Notes: generated by a model from the sequence alone, not told the origin. A DNA stretch of 64,000 nt from Shimia sediminis (GCF_003990645.1 NZ_RYZK01000010.1:95985-159984); one strand, 5' to 3'. Positions 55,034-63,742 are shown, counted from the first letter of the stretch. Numbers and translations are program-made.

Positions 55034-55087
55034 TGAACCTTGCAGTGATTTTTCTTTTCTAAAACCACCGATAAAACAATTTTTCCC

Positions 55088-55110
55088 GATGTTAAAGATT
55101 GCCTAACATC
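55088..55110. promoter_or_regulatory. Operator dyad GATGTTA-N9-TAACATC
   Basis: This perfect 7-base inverted repeat lies between the divergent lysR and oxygenase genes, 42 bases before the oxygenase ATG. It fits a LysR-type recognition site. Confidence 0.65.
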
Positions 55111-55151
55111 CAGGGGACCACAGCATCACCGCGAACACAGAGGAGTCCCCG

Positions 55152-55931
55152 ATGGACCTGAACACCATAGTAGACCTTGAAACCTATCCCATCGGCGACG
55201 CCGCCTTTCGTGCGGCCAGTAAAGAGACCTTTGACCAGACAGGCACCTTCATGATGCCCGGCTTCGTGCGTGACGCTGCGATCACGGCCATCTGCGATGA
55301 GGGCCGTGCCAATCAGGACAAGGTCTATGCCAAGACCGAACAGCACACTGTTTACCTCAGCAAACCCGACCCGGCCTATGGCGCTGATCACCCGCGCAAC
55401 CGCATGGTGACCTCGTCCAAGGGCTGCATTACCGATGATCTGATCCCGACCGAATCCGCCCTGCGCGCGCTTTACGACTCTGAGCTGTTCCAGGGCTTCC
55501 TGTGTCACGTTCTGGGGGAAGAGGCGCTCTACCCCTACGCTGACCCGCTGTCGTCCATAAACCTGCACTTTGCCCGCACCGGTCAGGAGCTGGGCTGGCA
55601 CTTTGACAACTCGTCTTTCTCGATCACGTTGATGGTCCAGCCGCCGGAAAAGGGCGGCCAGTTCGAATATGTCGAAAACGTCCGCGACGCCGATGCGGGT
55701 GACATGAGCTTTGAGGCTGTTGCCGATATCCTCGACGGCAAAACGCCGGCCAAAACCCAAACCGCCGAGGCTGGCACCCTGATCTTTTTCCGAGGCCGCA
55801 ACTCGATGCACCGCGTTGCGCCCAACGAAGGCGACCGCACCCGCATGCTGGCGGTGCTGGCCTATAACTCGGAACCCGGCGTGTCATTGTCAGAAGAGGC
55901 GCGGATGACGTTTTACGGGCGCACAGGCTAG
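55152..55931 (+). CDS. Phytanoyl-CoA dioxygenase-like Fe(II)/2OG oxygenase
   Basis: This 259-residue oxygenase has the triad His150-x-Asp152 (GWHFDNSSF) and His220 (NSMHRVAP), with Arg231 for 2-oxoglutarate (DRTRMLAVLAYNS). It resembles HalD/ArpA-type proteins of the PhyH superfamily. The start has CAGAGGAG upstream. The substrate is unknown. It lies in the gap between rplB and rplW and is probably regulated by the divergent LysR protein. Confidence 0.85.
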   Translation: MDLNTIVDLETYPIGDAAFRAASKETFDQTGTFMMPGFVRDAAITAICDEGRANQDKVYAKTEQHTVYLSKPDPAYGADHPRNRMVTSSKGCITDDLIPTESALRALYDSELFQGFLCHVLGEEALYPYADPLSSINLHFARTGQELGWHFDNSSFSITLMVQPPEKGGQFEYVENVRDADAGDMSFEAVADILDGKTPAKTQTAEAGTLIFFRGRNSMHRVAPNEGDRTRMLAVLAYNSEPGVSLSEEARMTFYGRTG

Positions 55932-55935
55932 GGTC

Positions 55936-56271
55936 TCAGACCTTTTTCACGAATTCCGATTTCAGGCCCATCTTGCCGATGCCGGGGACCTTGCAGTCAA
56001 TGTCATGGTCCCCGCCCACCAGACGGATGCCGCGCACCTTGGTGCCCACCTTGACTGTCGAGGATGATCCCTTGACCTTGAGGTCCTTGATCACCGTGAC
56101 ATCATCGCCATCCGCAAGCAGATTGCCGACACTGTCGCGCACCTGTGGCGCATCGGTGTCGCTGTCCTCACCCGACCATTCATGGCCGCATTCGGGGCAC
56201 ACCAAGAGGGCGTCCATTTCGTAAGTGAAGGTCGAGGCACAGCTGGGGCATGGGGGCAATGTATCTGTCAT
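55936..56271 (-). CDS. PhnA/YjdM-family zinc-ribbon protein
   Basis: This 111-residue protein has an N-terminal zinc ribbon ([13 protein letters not shown]...[10 protein letters not shown]) and the PhnA core [32 protein letters not shown]. The family is named from phosphonate clusters but is not phosphonoacetate hydrolase in most genomes; its function is unclear. It converges on the oxygenase gene. Confidence 0.92.
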   Translation of the reverse strand: MTDTLPPCPSCASTFTYEMDALLVCPECGHEWSGEDSDTDAPQVRDSVGNLLADGDDVTVIKDLKVKGSSSTVKVGTKVRGIRLVGGDHDIDCKVPGIGKMGLKSEFVKKV

Positions 56272-56424
56272 GACCCGGCCTTAGCGGGATTGGACGGCAA
56301 AAGCCAGCGATGAGGGCGGTCATGGCACCGAATTGCGCAGACTCGATCCATGTCAAATCCCGCCCGGCCCTTTGATGCTAGACTCTTGGTGTCACCGCGC
56401 ATCGCCCCATAAGGAGACCCCACG

Positions 56425-56742
56425 ATGGCCGCATCCAAACCCAAAGACACCAAAACACCCGAGACAACCCAAGCCGCCGCCATGGCCGCCCTTAACCCAA
56501 TGGCCGCCAAGGTCTGGCAGGACATCATGGCCGAAAGCGTCCGCTTCATGACCGAACGTCTGGACAAGGACAAGGAAACCCAAAAAGCCCTGCTCAGCTG
56601 CAAATCGCCAACGGAACTGATGCAGGTGCAGGCGGAATTCTACCAAGAGGCCCTGTCGGACTATACCCAACAGACCACGCGCATGCTGCAACTCATGTCG
56701 CAGACGGGTGCAAAGCGCTCATATGACGACGTGCCGCTTTAA
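56425..56742 (+). CDS. Phasin-family protein
   Basis: This 105-residue protein is alanine- and glutamine-rich and helical (NPMAAKVWQDIMAESVRFMTERLDKD, MQVQAEFYQEALSDYTQQTTRM), which matches Phasin_2 proteins that coat polyhydroxyalkanoate granules. No PHA synthase is nearby. It has AAGGAGA before the ATG and a hairpin after its stop. Confidence 0.8.
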   Translation: MAASKPKDTKTPETTQAAAMAALNPMAAKVWQDIMAESVRFMTERLDKDKETQKALLSCKSPTELMQVQAEFYQEALSDYTQQTTRMLQLMSQTGAKRSYDDVPL

Positions 56743-57049
56743 AGGGGCCTGGTGGGTTTGTAACCCACCCCGTGTCAGCACCGACCCGAGGGGTGGCGCC
56801 GCAACGGCAATGGCTGCCCGTTTATGCCAGCCAAGTGCATCGGAACCTCAATAGGTAACGCAAACCCTCATCAGCGCCGCCCCATGGGGGCGGGTCGGCG
56901 CTGGCACGAGCGGCCTATGGGCCGCTGTTTTCGTGCAAATAAATCAATCTCCTCATAAGTGCTTCAATATTTAAAAATACAATCTATAATTGCTTCCGTG
57001 AATTGCCGCTCAATCTAGATAGCGGTTCAGTAATTGAAAGTCAGAAATT
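56743..57049 (+). other. Intergenic region after the phasin gene
   Basis: This 307-base stretch has no gene. It contains a hairpin GGTGGGTT/AACCCACC just after the phasin stop, a GC-rich dyad around 56873-56906, and an AGCGGCC/GGCCGCT hairpin followed by GTTTTCG near 56912-56935, which could be the phasin terminator. The last 100 bases are AT-rich and probably hold the promoter of the next gene. Confidence 0.6.
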
Positions 57050-57505
57050 ATGAAGTTTGTGAGCGCACTTTTTCGGACCCTTATTGGTTTGGTCTTTGGG
57101 GCGGCTTCTGCCATGGCTTTATCCCCCGCCTTCGCCGCCTTTCACATTGAGGGGAGCGACACAGCCCCTCTGATTGCTGTCACGTTGGTAATTCTATGCG
57201 GTGCCCTGTGCCTTTTTGCTCCTTCAAGCCGGAGAGCATTTGGACGAGGGTTTCTTTTGCTTGGGGTATCAGTTTTTGCCTTGCCGGTCTCAACCTTCCT
57301 TCTATCAGGACGCGCCGCGACAGATGTGATCGCATCTTCTGAGTCTGGTTCCGAAGCCGCGACAGCCATTGGTGCTGGTATGGCTGGAGTTGCCATCACA
57401 GGATTGGCTACGTTCTTTGGCCTAATCGTTGGGGCAATACTCTTGCTAATCGGTCTTGTTTTATCTCTTGGTGGTAGGCGGGAAGTAATTGTTGTGGAGA
57501 AGTAG
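57050..57505 (+). CDS. Unknown integral membrane protein
   Basis: This 151-residue protein has about four hydrophobic segments (near 5-27, 38-57, 66-85 and 103-140) and no catalytic motif. I do not recognise a family. The gene is AT-richer than the ribosomal genes around it. It overlaps no neighbour; the next gene starts one base after its stop, so the two are a unit. Confidence 0.65.
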   Translation: MKFVSALFRTLIGLVFGAASAMALSPAFAAFHIEGSDTAPLIAVTLVILCGALCLFAPSSRRAFGRGFLLLGVSVFALPVSTFLLSGRAATDVIASSESGSEAATAIGAGMAGVAITGLATFFGLIVGAILLLIGLVLSLGGRREVIVVEK

Positions 57506-57506
57506 A

Positions 57507-57950
57507 ATGTTGTTTCGTTCCACTGTGATTATTGCATCCCTACTGTCTGCAGTGTCGTCCAACGCTCATGAACCACCGGCTTCCCCCGAGGAAATTGGTG
57601 CATACATTCAAGAGCACCTTCAAGTATTTGATATCCAGGCGGACTACATAAAAACATACTCAGACGATCGCGTTCCTGCCTTCAGATATGCCCTTAAAAA
57701 CACTGGCCCCGAAACTCTAACCAAAGTCCGAGTGATGGTTTATTTTCTTGACGACAGTGGGCTGCCGTTCTTTGAAGAAGATTATTTGCCCGTTCTCGTG
57801 ACGGCTTCTGGGTTCAATGACGACTCTCCACTCAGACCCAACTATACATTTCGAATGGAGCAAGGGCAGTGGATGACGGAAAAACGTCTCGGCGATGAAT
57901 GGAGCGGAGAAATTCGAATAGAAATAGTAGAAGTCGAATTTGCCGAATAA
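57507..57950 (+). CDS. Unknown exported protein
   Basis: This 147-residue product has a signal peptide (MLFRSTVIIASLLSAVSSNAHE) and a beta-rich mature part (YALKNTGPETLTKVRVMVYFLDDSG) that looks like a single extracellular beta-sandwich (FxLYD/DUF-type). I chose ATG 57507 with GGAGAAGTAG upstream. It forms a pair with the membrane protein before it. AT-rich. Its 3' end runs into the bidirectional terminator shared with rplW. Confidence 0.65.
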   Translation: MLFRSTVIIASLLSAVSSNAHEPPASPEEIGAYIQEHLQVFDIQADYIKTYSDDRVPAFRYALKNTGPETLTKVRVMVYFLDDSGLPFFEEDYLPVLVTASGFNDDSPLRPNYTFRMEQGQWMTEKRLGDEWSGEIRIEIVEVEFAE

Positions 57951-57951
57951 C

Positions 57952-57984
57952 AAAACCCCCCCGGCTGACACCGAGGGGGTTTTT
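57952..57984. terminator. Bidirectional terminator: rpsJ-to-rplW block and unknown gene pair
   Basis: An AACCCCC...CCGG / CCG...GGGGGTT stem is followed by TTTTTCTTTTC on the plus strand and TTTTG on the minus strand. It ends the block whose last gene is rplW. Confidence 0.9.
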
Positions 57985-58023
57985 CTTTTCTCTCAGGCCG
58001 GGGTCGCCCCCGCCACGCGATCT

Positions 58024-58320
58024 TTAGAGACCGGTGGTCACGTCGATCGTGTTGCCTTCTTCCAGGGTGACATAAGCCTTTTTCACGTCTTTACGCTTGC
58101 CCAGCTGGCCGCGGAAACGTTTGACTTTACCCTTGGTGATGGTGGTGTTGACCGCTTTGACCTTGACGCCAAACAGGGCCTCAACGGCCTCTTTGATCTG
58201 AGGTTTGTTCGAGTCGATGGCCACTTCGAAAACAACCGCACCGTTTTCGGATGCCATGGTCGATTTCTCGGTGATGATCGGCTTGCGGATCACATCGTAA
58301 TGTTCTGCCTTCGCGCTCAT
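58024..58320 (-). CDS. rplW: 50S ribosomal protein L23
   Basis: The 98-residue protein starts [21 protein letters not shown] and has [24 protein letters not shown]. It is the docking site for trigger factor and SRP at the exit tunnel. It is the last gene of the first S10 block; rplB is 4.1 kb away, so the block is cut at rplW/rplB. Confidence 0.98.
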   Translation of the reverse strand: MSAKAEHYDVIRKPIITEKSTMASENGAVVFEVAIDSNKPQIKEAVEALFGVKVKAVNTTITKGKVKRFRGQLGKRKDVKKAYVTLEEGNTIDVTTGL

Positions 58321-58934
58321 TTCAGACGAGCCTCCAGTGCTTCGATCCCCGCCTTGGTGATCACCAGGGTGTCACGCTTGAGGATGTCATAAACGTTTGC
58401 ACCCATCGTCGGCAGGATATCCAGACCTTCGATGTTGCGCGATGCTTTCAGGAAGCCTTCGTTGACCGATGCGCCGTCGATGATCAGAGCGCGTTTCCAG
58501 CCCAGGTTTTTCACCTGTTTGGCCAGAGCGGCGGTCTTGCCTTCTGCGGCTGCGTCTTCGATCACAACCAGCTCGCCAGCTTTCGCCTTGGCGGACAGGG
58601 CGTGCTTCAGACCCAGTTTGCGGAACTTCTTGGGCAGGTCGTGGCCGTGCGAACGCGGCGTCGGACCCTTGTAGATACCACCTTTGCGGAAGATCGGCGC
58701 GTTGCGGTCACCGTGACGTGCGCCACCGGTGCCTTTTTGGCGATAGATCTTCTTGGTCGAGTACGAGGTTTCCGAGCGGGTCTTGACCTTGTGAGTACCG
58801 GCCTGGGCGTTGTTACGCTGCCAGCGGACCACACGGTGCAGGATGTCGGCACGCGGCTCGAGACCGAACAGTGCTTCGTCCAGATCGACCGACCCGGCTT
58901 TGCCGCCGTCGAGATTGATTACGTCAAGTTTCAT
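58317..58934 (-). CDS. rplD: 50S ribosomal protein L4
   Basis: The 205-residue protein has [30 protein letters not shown], the loop that lines the exit tunnel. In E. coli L4 also represses the S10 operon through the leader. It overlaps rplC and rplW by four bases each. Confidence 0.98.
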   Translation of the reverse strand: MKLDVINLDGGKAGSVDLDEALFGLEPRADILHRVVRWQRNNAQAGTHKVKTRSETSYSTKKIYRQKGTGGARHGDRNAPIFRKGGIYKGPTPRSHGHDLPKKFRKLGLKHALSAKAKAGELVVIEDAAAEGKTAALAKQVKNLGWKRALIIDGASVNEGFLKASRNIEGLDILPTMGANVYDILKRDTLVITKAGIEALEARLK

Positions 58935-59656
58935 GCTTCACCACCTTCCGCGGGAGCTTCTTCCGCAGGTGCTTCGGTTGCAGCCGATTTCAGACCCGCC
59001 GGGAAGGGCAGACCTTCGGGGGCTTTCTTCTTCACGGCATCCTTGACGGTGACCCAGCCACCTTTGGAACCGGGAACGGCACCTTTGATGAACACCAGAC
59101 CACGGTCGGCGTCAGTTTTCACAACTTCAAGGTTCTGAGTGGTGACACGGACGGCGCCCATGTGACCAGCCATTTTCTTGCCTTTGAAAACGCGGCCAGG
59201 ATCCTGACACTGACCCGTCGAGCCGTGCGAACGGTGCGAGATCGAGACACCGTGCGTGGCACGCAGACCGCCAAAGTTGTGGCGTTTCATGGCACCGGCA
59301 AAGCCTTTACCAATCGATGTACCCGCAACGTCAACTTTCTGACCTTCGAGGAAGTGCTCGGCCGAGATTTCGGCGCCCACTTCGATCAGGGCGTCTTCGG
59401 AAACGCGGAACTCGGCAACCTTGCGCTTGGGTTCTACGTTACCCTTTGCAAAGTGACCGCGCATCGCTTTCGAAGTGCGTTTGGCTTTGGCCGAACCAGC
59501 GCCCAGCTGAACGGCGGTGTACCCGTCGGTCTCAGCGGTGCGTTGAGCAACAACCTGCAGGCCATCGAGGTGAAGAACGGTCACAGGAATCTGCTTGCCG
59601 TCTTCCATGAACAAGCGGGTCATGCCCACTTTTTTTGCGATAATACCAGAGCGCAT
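58931..59656 (-). CDS. rplC: 50S ribosomal protein L3
   Basis: The 241-residue protein starts [20 protein letters not shown] and has [21 protein letters not shown] and [27 protein letters not shown]. It has an alanine/glutamate-rich tail ([16 protein letters not shown]). Confidence 0.98.
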   Translation of the reverse strand: MRSGIIAKKVGMTRLFMEDGKQIPVTVLHLDGLQVVAQRTAETDGYTAVQLGAGSAKAKRTSKAMRGHFAKGNVEPKRKVAEFRVSEDALIEVGAEISAEHFLEGQKVDVAGTSIGKGFAGAMKRHNFGGLRATHGVSISHRSHGSTGQCQDPGRVFKGKKMAGHMGAVRVTTQNLEVVKTDADRGLVFIKGAVPGSKGGWVTVKDAVKKKAPEGLPFPAGLKSAATEAPAEEAPAEGGEA

Positions 59657-59670
59657 ATTTCTATACCCCC

Positions 59671-59979
59671 TTAGACCGAGATCTGGACGTCAACACCAGC
59701 CGCCAGGTCGAGCTTCATCAGCGCGTCAACGGTCTGGGGAGTCGGATCAACGATGTCGAGAAGACGCTTGTGCGTACGGATCTCGAACTGATCGCGGGAT
59801 TTCTTGTCAACGTGGGGACCACGCAGAACGGTGAACTTCTCAATCTTGTTGGGAAGCGGGATCGGGCCACGAACCTGCGCGCCTGTGCGCTTTGCAGTGT
59901 TCACGATTTCCTGAGTGCTGGCATCCAGTACACGGTAATCGAAAGCCTTCAGCCGAATGCGAATGTTTTGACTTTGCAT
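59671..59979 (-). CDS. rpsJ: 30S ribosomal protein S10
   Basis: The 102-residue protein starts [21 protein letters not shown] and has [36 protein letters not shown]10 also takes part in transcription antitermination with NusB. It opens its block with a promoter at 60098-60126 and a leader hairpin. Confidence 0.98.
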   Translation of the reverse strand: MQSQNIRIRLKAFDYRVLDASTQEIVNTAKRTGAQVRGPIPLPNKIEKFTVLRGPHVDKKSRDQFEIRTHKRLLDIVDPTPQTVDALMKLDLAAGVDVQISV

Positions 59980-60046
59980 TTCGTCAGCCTTTTATCGGCG
60001 TTGGAGTTGAGAGGAGGATCTGCGACCACCGCAAAACCCTCATCGA

Positions 60047-60072
60047 ACCCAAAAGGCGGGAATCATCCCGCC
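60047..60072 (-). promoter_or_regulatory. Attenuator-like hairpin in the rpsJ leader
   Basis: On the minus strand GGCGGGA/TCCCGCC with a TGAT loop is followed by TTTT and then GGG. It lies in the transcript between the predicted start (about 60091) and the rpsJ ATG (59979), so it could attenuate transcription of the S10 block. Confidence 0.65.
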
Positions 60073-60097
60073 CATAAGTTCCACTAGGAACCCGCGC

Positions 60098-60126
60098 GAT
60101 ATATCGGCGTAGGTTGGGGCTGGCAA
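60098..60126 (-). promoter_or_regulatory. Promoter of the rpsJ-to-rplW block
   Basis: On the minus strand TTGCCA and TATATC are separated by exactly 17 bases; both hexamers are identical to those at rplB. It begins 20 bases after the stop of the upstream lipoprotein gene. Confidence 0.78.
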
Positions 60127-60146
60127 GCGGTTTCTTTTGGTGACGA

Positions 60147-60716
60147 CTATTGCGCCTTCCGGGCTTCTTTCTCTGCCTGCTTGGCCAAAAGCTCTTCGCG
60201 AACCTCCATCCGGGGGCGCCAGTTGTAGCGGGTGTCTTCTGCGACCGTGGCCCAGGTCAGGTGCCCCGACTTGCGCCAGCCGTCCAATACGATGGCCTCC
60301 ATCGGCCCGGCGCCCTTGCGGCTGATTGCGGCGGTGTGGTGGATGATGCGGAACTCGGTCGGTGGGGACGTGACCCAATGCAGATCCAGCGTCTGGTAGT
60401 TCTCTTTATAGAGCCGCCGCAGCATGTCTTCGGCATAGTGGTTACACAGGCCGCGCTCGCGCTTGCCGGAATGCACCTTGGCGTTATGGATGATCGGTGG
60501 ATCGGTCACGTTGTACCCGTTCGCCAGCTCACGCGCATAGGCATAGGACAGAGCGGCAGCACGGTCTGCTTCCGCCGGGTCGACATTCGGCCCCAGCGCC
60601 TGAATGGCCTGCGAAAGTCGCGCAACATCCGACGGCGCGTAGTCTTCATGCTTTACGCATCCGGCCAACACCGCAGCCACGGTCATTACCAGAATGGCTC
60701 GAATCAAGTTGGTCAT
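60147..60716 (-). CDS. Putative lipoprotein, unknown function
   Basis: This 189-residue protein has a lipoprotein signal peptide ending in the lipobox LAGC (MTNLIRAILVMTVAAVLAGC). The mature part has two cysteine- and histidine-bearing stretches (RGLCNHYAEDML, RIIHHTAAI). I chose ATG 60716 with GAGGGAAC upstream; ATG 60734 is an alternative. I do not recognise the family. It is in the tuf/rpsJ gap, directly before the rpsJ promoter. Confidence 0.75.
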   Translation of the reverse strand: MTNLIRAILVMTVAAVLAGCVKHEDYAPSDVARLSQAIQALGPNVDPAEADRAAALSYAYARELANGYNVTDPPIIHNAKVHSGKRERGLCNHYAEDMLRRLYKENYQTLDLHWVTSPPTEFRIIHHTAAISRKGAGPMEAIVLDGWRKSGHLTWATVAEDTRYNWRPRMEVREELLAKQAEKEARKAQ

Positions 60717-60908
60717 GTGTTCCCTCGCGCTCATGCCACCATTCATTCCCAATTTGGCCGCGCAGGTAAAGGCGGGAAAGTGTGGCACCGCCTGCGCGGT
60801 CGATTTGCGTGCGCCCTGCACAGGTGGTGTGCAACGCCTGGGCTTACATTGTCGCGCAATCGCCGTAGTCTGTCTCATTGCCAACGTGACACATCACAGG
60901 ACAGCCCC

Positions 60909-62444
60909 ATGAGCCAGCAAGTTCCGATCATCGCCGCCAAGGCCCCCGCCAAAGTCGACATGGAAGAGGGCAAAGCCTATTTCTGGTGTCGATGCGGCCT
61001 GTCCAAATCGCAACCTTTCTGTGACGGATCGCATGCCGGAACGGATGTGACACCTCTCAGGTACACAGCCGAGAAAACCGGCACCGTGGCACTCTGCCAG
61101 TGCAAGGCCACGGCAAACGGCCCGTTCTGTGACGGCACACACGCCAGCCTTGGGGACCTCGCCGCAGGAGACCCTGCGCCCGCCCCCAAATCGGATGTGC
61201 CCACAGCCAAACCCACGCCCGAAGAACCCACTGTCGCCCGCATCCACGAACTGGCCCGCGACGGGTTGTCCAAGCTTGGCCATCACGGTGAGATGGGATC
61301 AATGGGTGTGCCACGCAAGGACCTGCCCCATTGGGACGACATTCAGATCCTGCCTGCTCAGATGGCGCGCAAACCGTTGCTGGATGAGGCTTTGGTCGCA
61401 ACCTCGGTCACCATCGGGCCCCGCGCGTCCAGACCTCTGGAGTTGTCGATCCCCCTGTTCGTGTCTGACATGAGTTACGGCGCCCTGTCGGAAGAGGCCA
61501 AAACCGCCTTGGCGCGGGGCGCAGAACTGGCCGGGACGGGCATCTGTTCAGGCGAAGGCGGCATGTTGCCCGAAGAGCAGGCCGAAAACTCGCGTTATCT
61601 CTATGAGCTTGCCTCGGCGCAATTCGGCTGGAGGCCGGAGCTGGTGGAACAGGTGCAGGCCTTTCACTTCAAGGGCGGCCAGGGCGCCAAAACCGGCACC
61701 GGTGGCCACCTGCCTGGCGAAAAGGTGCAAGGGAAAATCGCTGAGGTGCGCGGGCTGGAGCCGGGACAGGCGGCGATTTCGCCATCCACCTTTCCAGAGC
61801 TTCACAGTCCGACGGATTTCAAGAAGATCGCAGACGAGGTGCGCGAGCGGTCTGGCGGCATCCCCATTGGTTTCAAGCTCTCCGCCAACCACATCGAAGA
61901 CGATATCGACTTTGCGCTTGAGGCCAGCGCCGATTACATCATCCTGGATGGGCGCGGTGGCGGTACCGGTGCGGCACCGCTGATCTTTCGCGACCACATC
62001 TCGGTCCCCACCATTCCCGCGCTCGCCCGAGCCCGCAAACACCTGGACGCGAAAGCCGGTTGCGAGGTCAGCCTTGTGATTACAGGGGGCCTGCGCGTGG
62101 CCGAGGATTTTGCCAAGGCGATGGCCATGGGGGCCGACGCCATTGCCGTCAGCAACTCTGCCATGCAGGCCGTCGGCTGCATCGCGGCGCGCATGTGCAA
62201 TTCGAACAACTGCCCGGTGGGTGTGGCAACGCAGAAACCCGAGCTGCGGCGGAGATTGGATGTGCAGGTCAGCGCGGAAAAGCTGGCGCGGTACTTTGGC
62301 GCCAGTGTCGAGCTGATGCAGGTTCTCGCGCGGGCCTGCGGACATTCCAGCCTGTCGCAGTTCCGGCACGAAGATGTCACCACGTGGAAACGGGATATGG
62401 CGGCGCTGAGTGGCGTCCGGTTTGCCGGCGTTGGACAGCCTTGA
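60909..62444 (+). CDS. Fusion of two CDGSH iron-sulfur domains with a glutamate synthase-like FMN domain
   Basis: The 511-residue protein has two CDGSH domains: Cys27/Cys29/Cys38/His42 (CRCGLSKSQPFCDGSH) and Cys63/Cys65/Cys74/His78 (CQCKATANGPFCDGTH), each C-x-C-x8-C-x3-H. A linker (about 85-110) leads to a glutamate synthase alpha-like TIM barrel (about 150-500) with FKGGQGAKTGTGG, KLSANHIEDDIDFALE, DGRGGGTGAAPL and CNSNNCPVG. No glutaminase domain is present. It probably moves electrons from 2Fe-2S sites to FMN; the substrate is unknown. I chose ATG 60909 over much longer in-frame extensions. Confidence 0.9.
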   Translation: MSQQVPIIAAKAPAKVDMEEGKAYFWCRCGLSKSQPFCDGSHAGTDVTPLRYTAEKTGTVALCQCKATANGPFCDGTHASLGDLAAGDPAPAPKSDVPTAKPTPEEPTVARIHELARDGLSKLGHHGEMGSMGVPRKDLPHWDDIQILPAQMARKPLLDEALVATSVTIGPRASRPLELSIPLFVSDMSYGALSEEAKTALARGAELAGTGICSGEGGMLPEEQAENSRYLYELASAQFGWRPELVEQVQAFHFKGGQGAKTGTGGHLPGEKVQGKIAEVRGLEPGQAAISPSTFPELHSPTDFKKIADEVRERSGGIPIGFKLSANHIEDDIDFALEASADYIILDGRGGGTGAAPLIFRDHISVPTIPALARARKHLDAKAGCEVSLVITGGLRVAEDFAKAMAMGADAIAVSNSAMQAVGCIAARMCNSNNCPVGVATQKPELRRRLDVQVSAEKLARYFGASVELMQVLARACGHSSLSQFRHEDVTTWKRDMAALSGVRFAGVGQP

Positions 62445-62468
62445 TCAAAGGCGGCATCCGGGTGGGGG

Positions 62469-63518
62469 CTAGTGATCTCTGATCACGCCACCCTCGCCTG
62501 CCGAGACCAGAACATAGTGTTCGACCATGGCGCGGTCTTCGTCGGTTCCAACTGACGTCAACGGGACAAGGGCCTGGGAGATCGCGTGATGTTGTGACCA
62601 GTCATAGCGCGCCATGAATTGGCGCGCGACCGGGATGGCAAGCTGCGGATTGTTGGCAATCGCATCGGCAAGCGCCTGTTCAATGGCAGCCACAACCTCT
62701 GGCGCGCCATAGCTGCTGTGAATGGCCAGAGCTTCAATGAGCAATTCCCGCGCCGCGCCCGAATGGTCCGCGTTCACAAGGTAGTGCGTGGCAATCATCT
62801 GGACGGCGTCCACGCCCTGCAATTCGATCAGGGCCGTGGCATAGGCGCCGAGGAGCGGACCGGAGCTGATGCGGTTGTTGTCGATGCCCTGAACCAGCGC
62901 CTGCGCCACGCCCTGATCGCGGCTGAGACCCAGAAGAAGCACGCGAATCGGGGCCAGCGTGCGTTGCCATGGATCATTCACCTCGGTCAGGACAGACTGG
63001 GTGTCCATGAACAAAAGCAGGCCACGCAGAATGCTATAGTCAAGGCGGTCCAATTCGCGCAGCGCAAGATGCCGTATCTCGGGTTTGGGGTGATCCAACA
63101 GTTGCGCAAACATCTGGGCGCGATGCGCGTCGCCCCCCAGACGCCACTCTGGCAAGTGGGTTAAAATCTCATCGACCAGCGGGCGCATCTCATCGTCAAT
63201 GAGCGCAAGCCGCTGCCATGACTGCGTGACGTCGTCATATGTGAACAAAACCGATCCGCTGTGCGTCTTGAGTTTGAGACGCGTGGCGGTATCGACCAGA
63301 AAGGGGATTCTCTCGTCCGGTAAAGGGCCACGCAGGACTTCCACGACTTCGAAGTTGAATGCCGACGCCGCGCTTGGGCGGGCCAGTGCGATGCTGCTGC
63401 TGGAGAGCATATGCTCGACCATCGTGGGTTGCGGCACATAATTGTGAAACCCGCAGGGCCAGGTCGGCACGGCGGATAGGAAAAAAACCAAGGCGGAAAC
63501 AAACGGCATTCTGGTCAT
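62469..63518 (-). CDS. Exported helical-repeat protein, unknown function
   Basis: This 349-residue protein has a signal peptide (MTRMPFVSALVFFLSAVPTWPCG). The mature part is rich in short helices (RHLALRELDRLDYSIL, AQALVQGIDNNRISSGPLLGAYATALIELQ) that look like HEAT-type repeats, without catalytic motifs. It is divergently placed relative to no close neighbour; it converges with the CDGSH fusion gene with 24 bases between stops. Confidence 0.7.
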   Translation of the reverse strand: MTRMPFVSALVFFLSAVPTWPCGFHNYVPQPTMVEHMLSSSSIALARPSAASAFNFEVVEVLRGPLPDERIPFLVDTATRLKLKTHSGSVLFTYDDVTQSWQRLALIDDEMRPLVDEILTHLPEWRLGGDAHRAQMFAQLLDHPKPEIRHLALRELDRLDYSILRGLLLFMDTQSVLTEVNDPWQRTLAPIRVLLLGLSRDQGVAQALVQGIDNNRISSGPLLGAYATALIELQGVDAVQMIATHYLVNADHSGAARELLIEALAIHSSYGAPEVVAAIEQALADAIANNPQLAIPVARQFMARYDWSQHHAISQALVPLTSVGTDEDRAMVEHYVLVSAGEGGVIRDH

Positions 63519-63711
63519 GCAAGCATCTTTCCGCGAAATGCCGGGGAAACGGAAATCACTTTTGGCAAAGATGCCCCCCATGCGCAGGTTGCCGCGCGTG
63601 ACCGGTCCAATTGAGAACAGGGGTCACGCCAGAACAACCGGAAATTCCAAAGCCGCGGCTCATGGCATTCTGCCTGCCGCATCTGGTGGGCACACCTCCC
63701 CCGTAGCAACC

Positions 63712-63742
63712 AAAAAAGGCCGCCCTGTTTGGGGCGGCCTTT
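63712..63742 (-). terminator. Terminator of tuf
   Basis: AAAGGCCGCCC pairs with GGGCGGCCTTT and TTTTTTGGTTG follows on the minus strand, 25 bases past the tuf stop. Confidence 0.95.

Noticed and set aside
60150-60908. An in-frame extension of the CDGSH-glutamate synthase protein by about 250 residues
   Set aside because: It would run antisense through the lipoprotein gene. The conserved product starts MSQQVP at 60909.
63519-63711. A tRNA or small gene between tuf and the exported helical protein
   Set aside because: I could not fold a cloverleaf and saw no supported reading frame.
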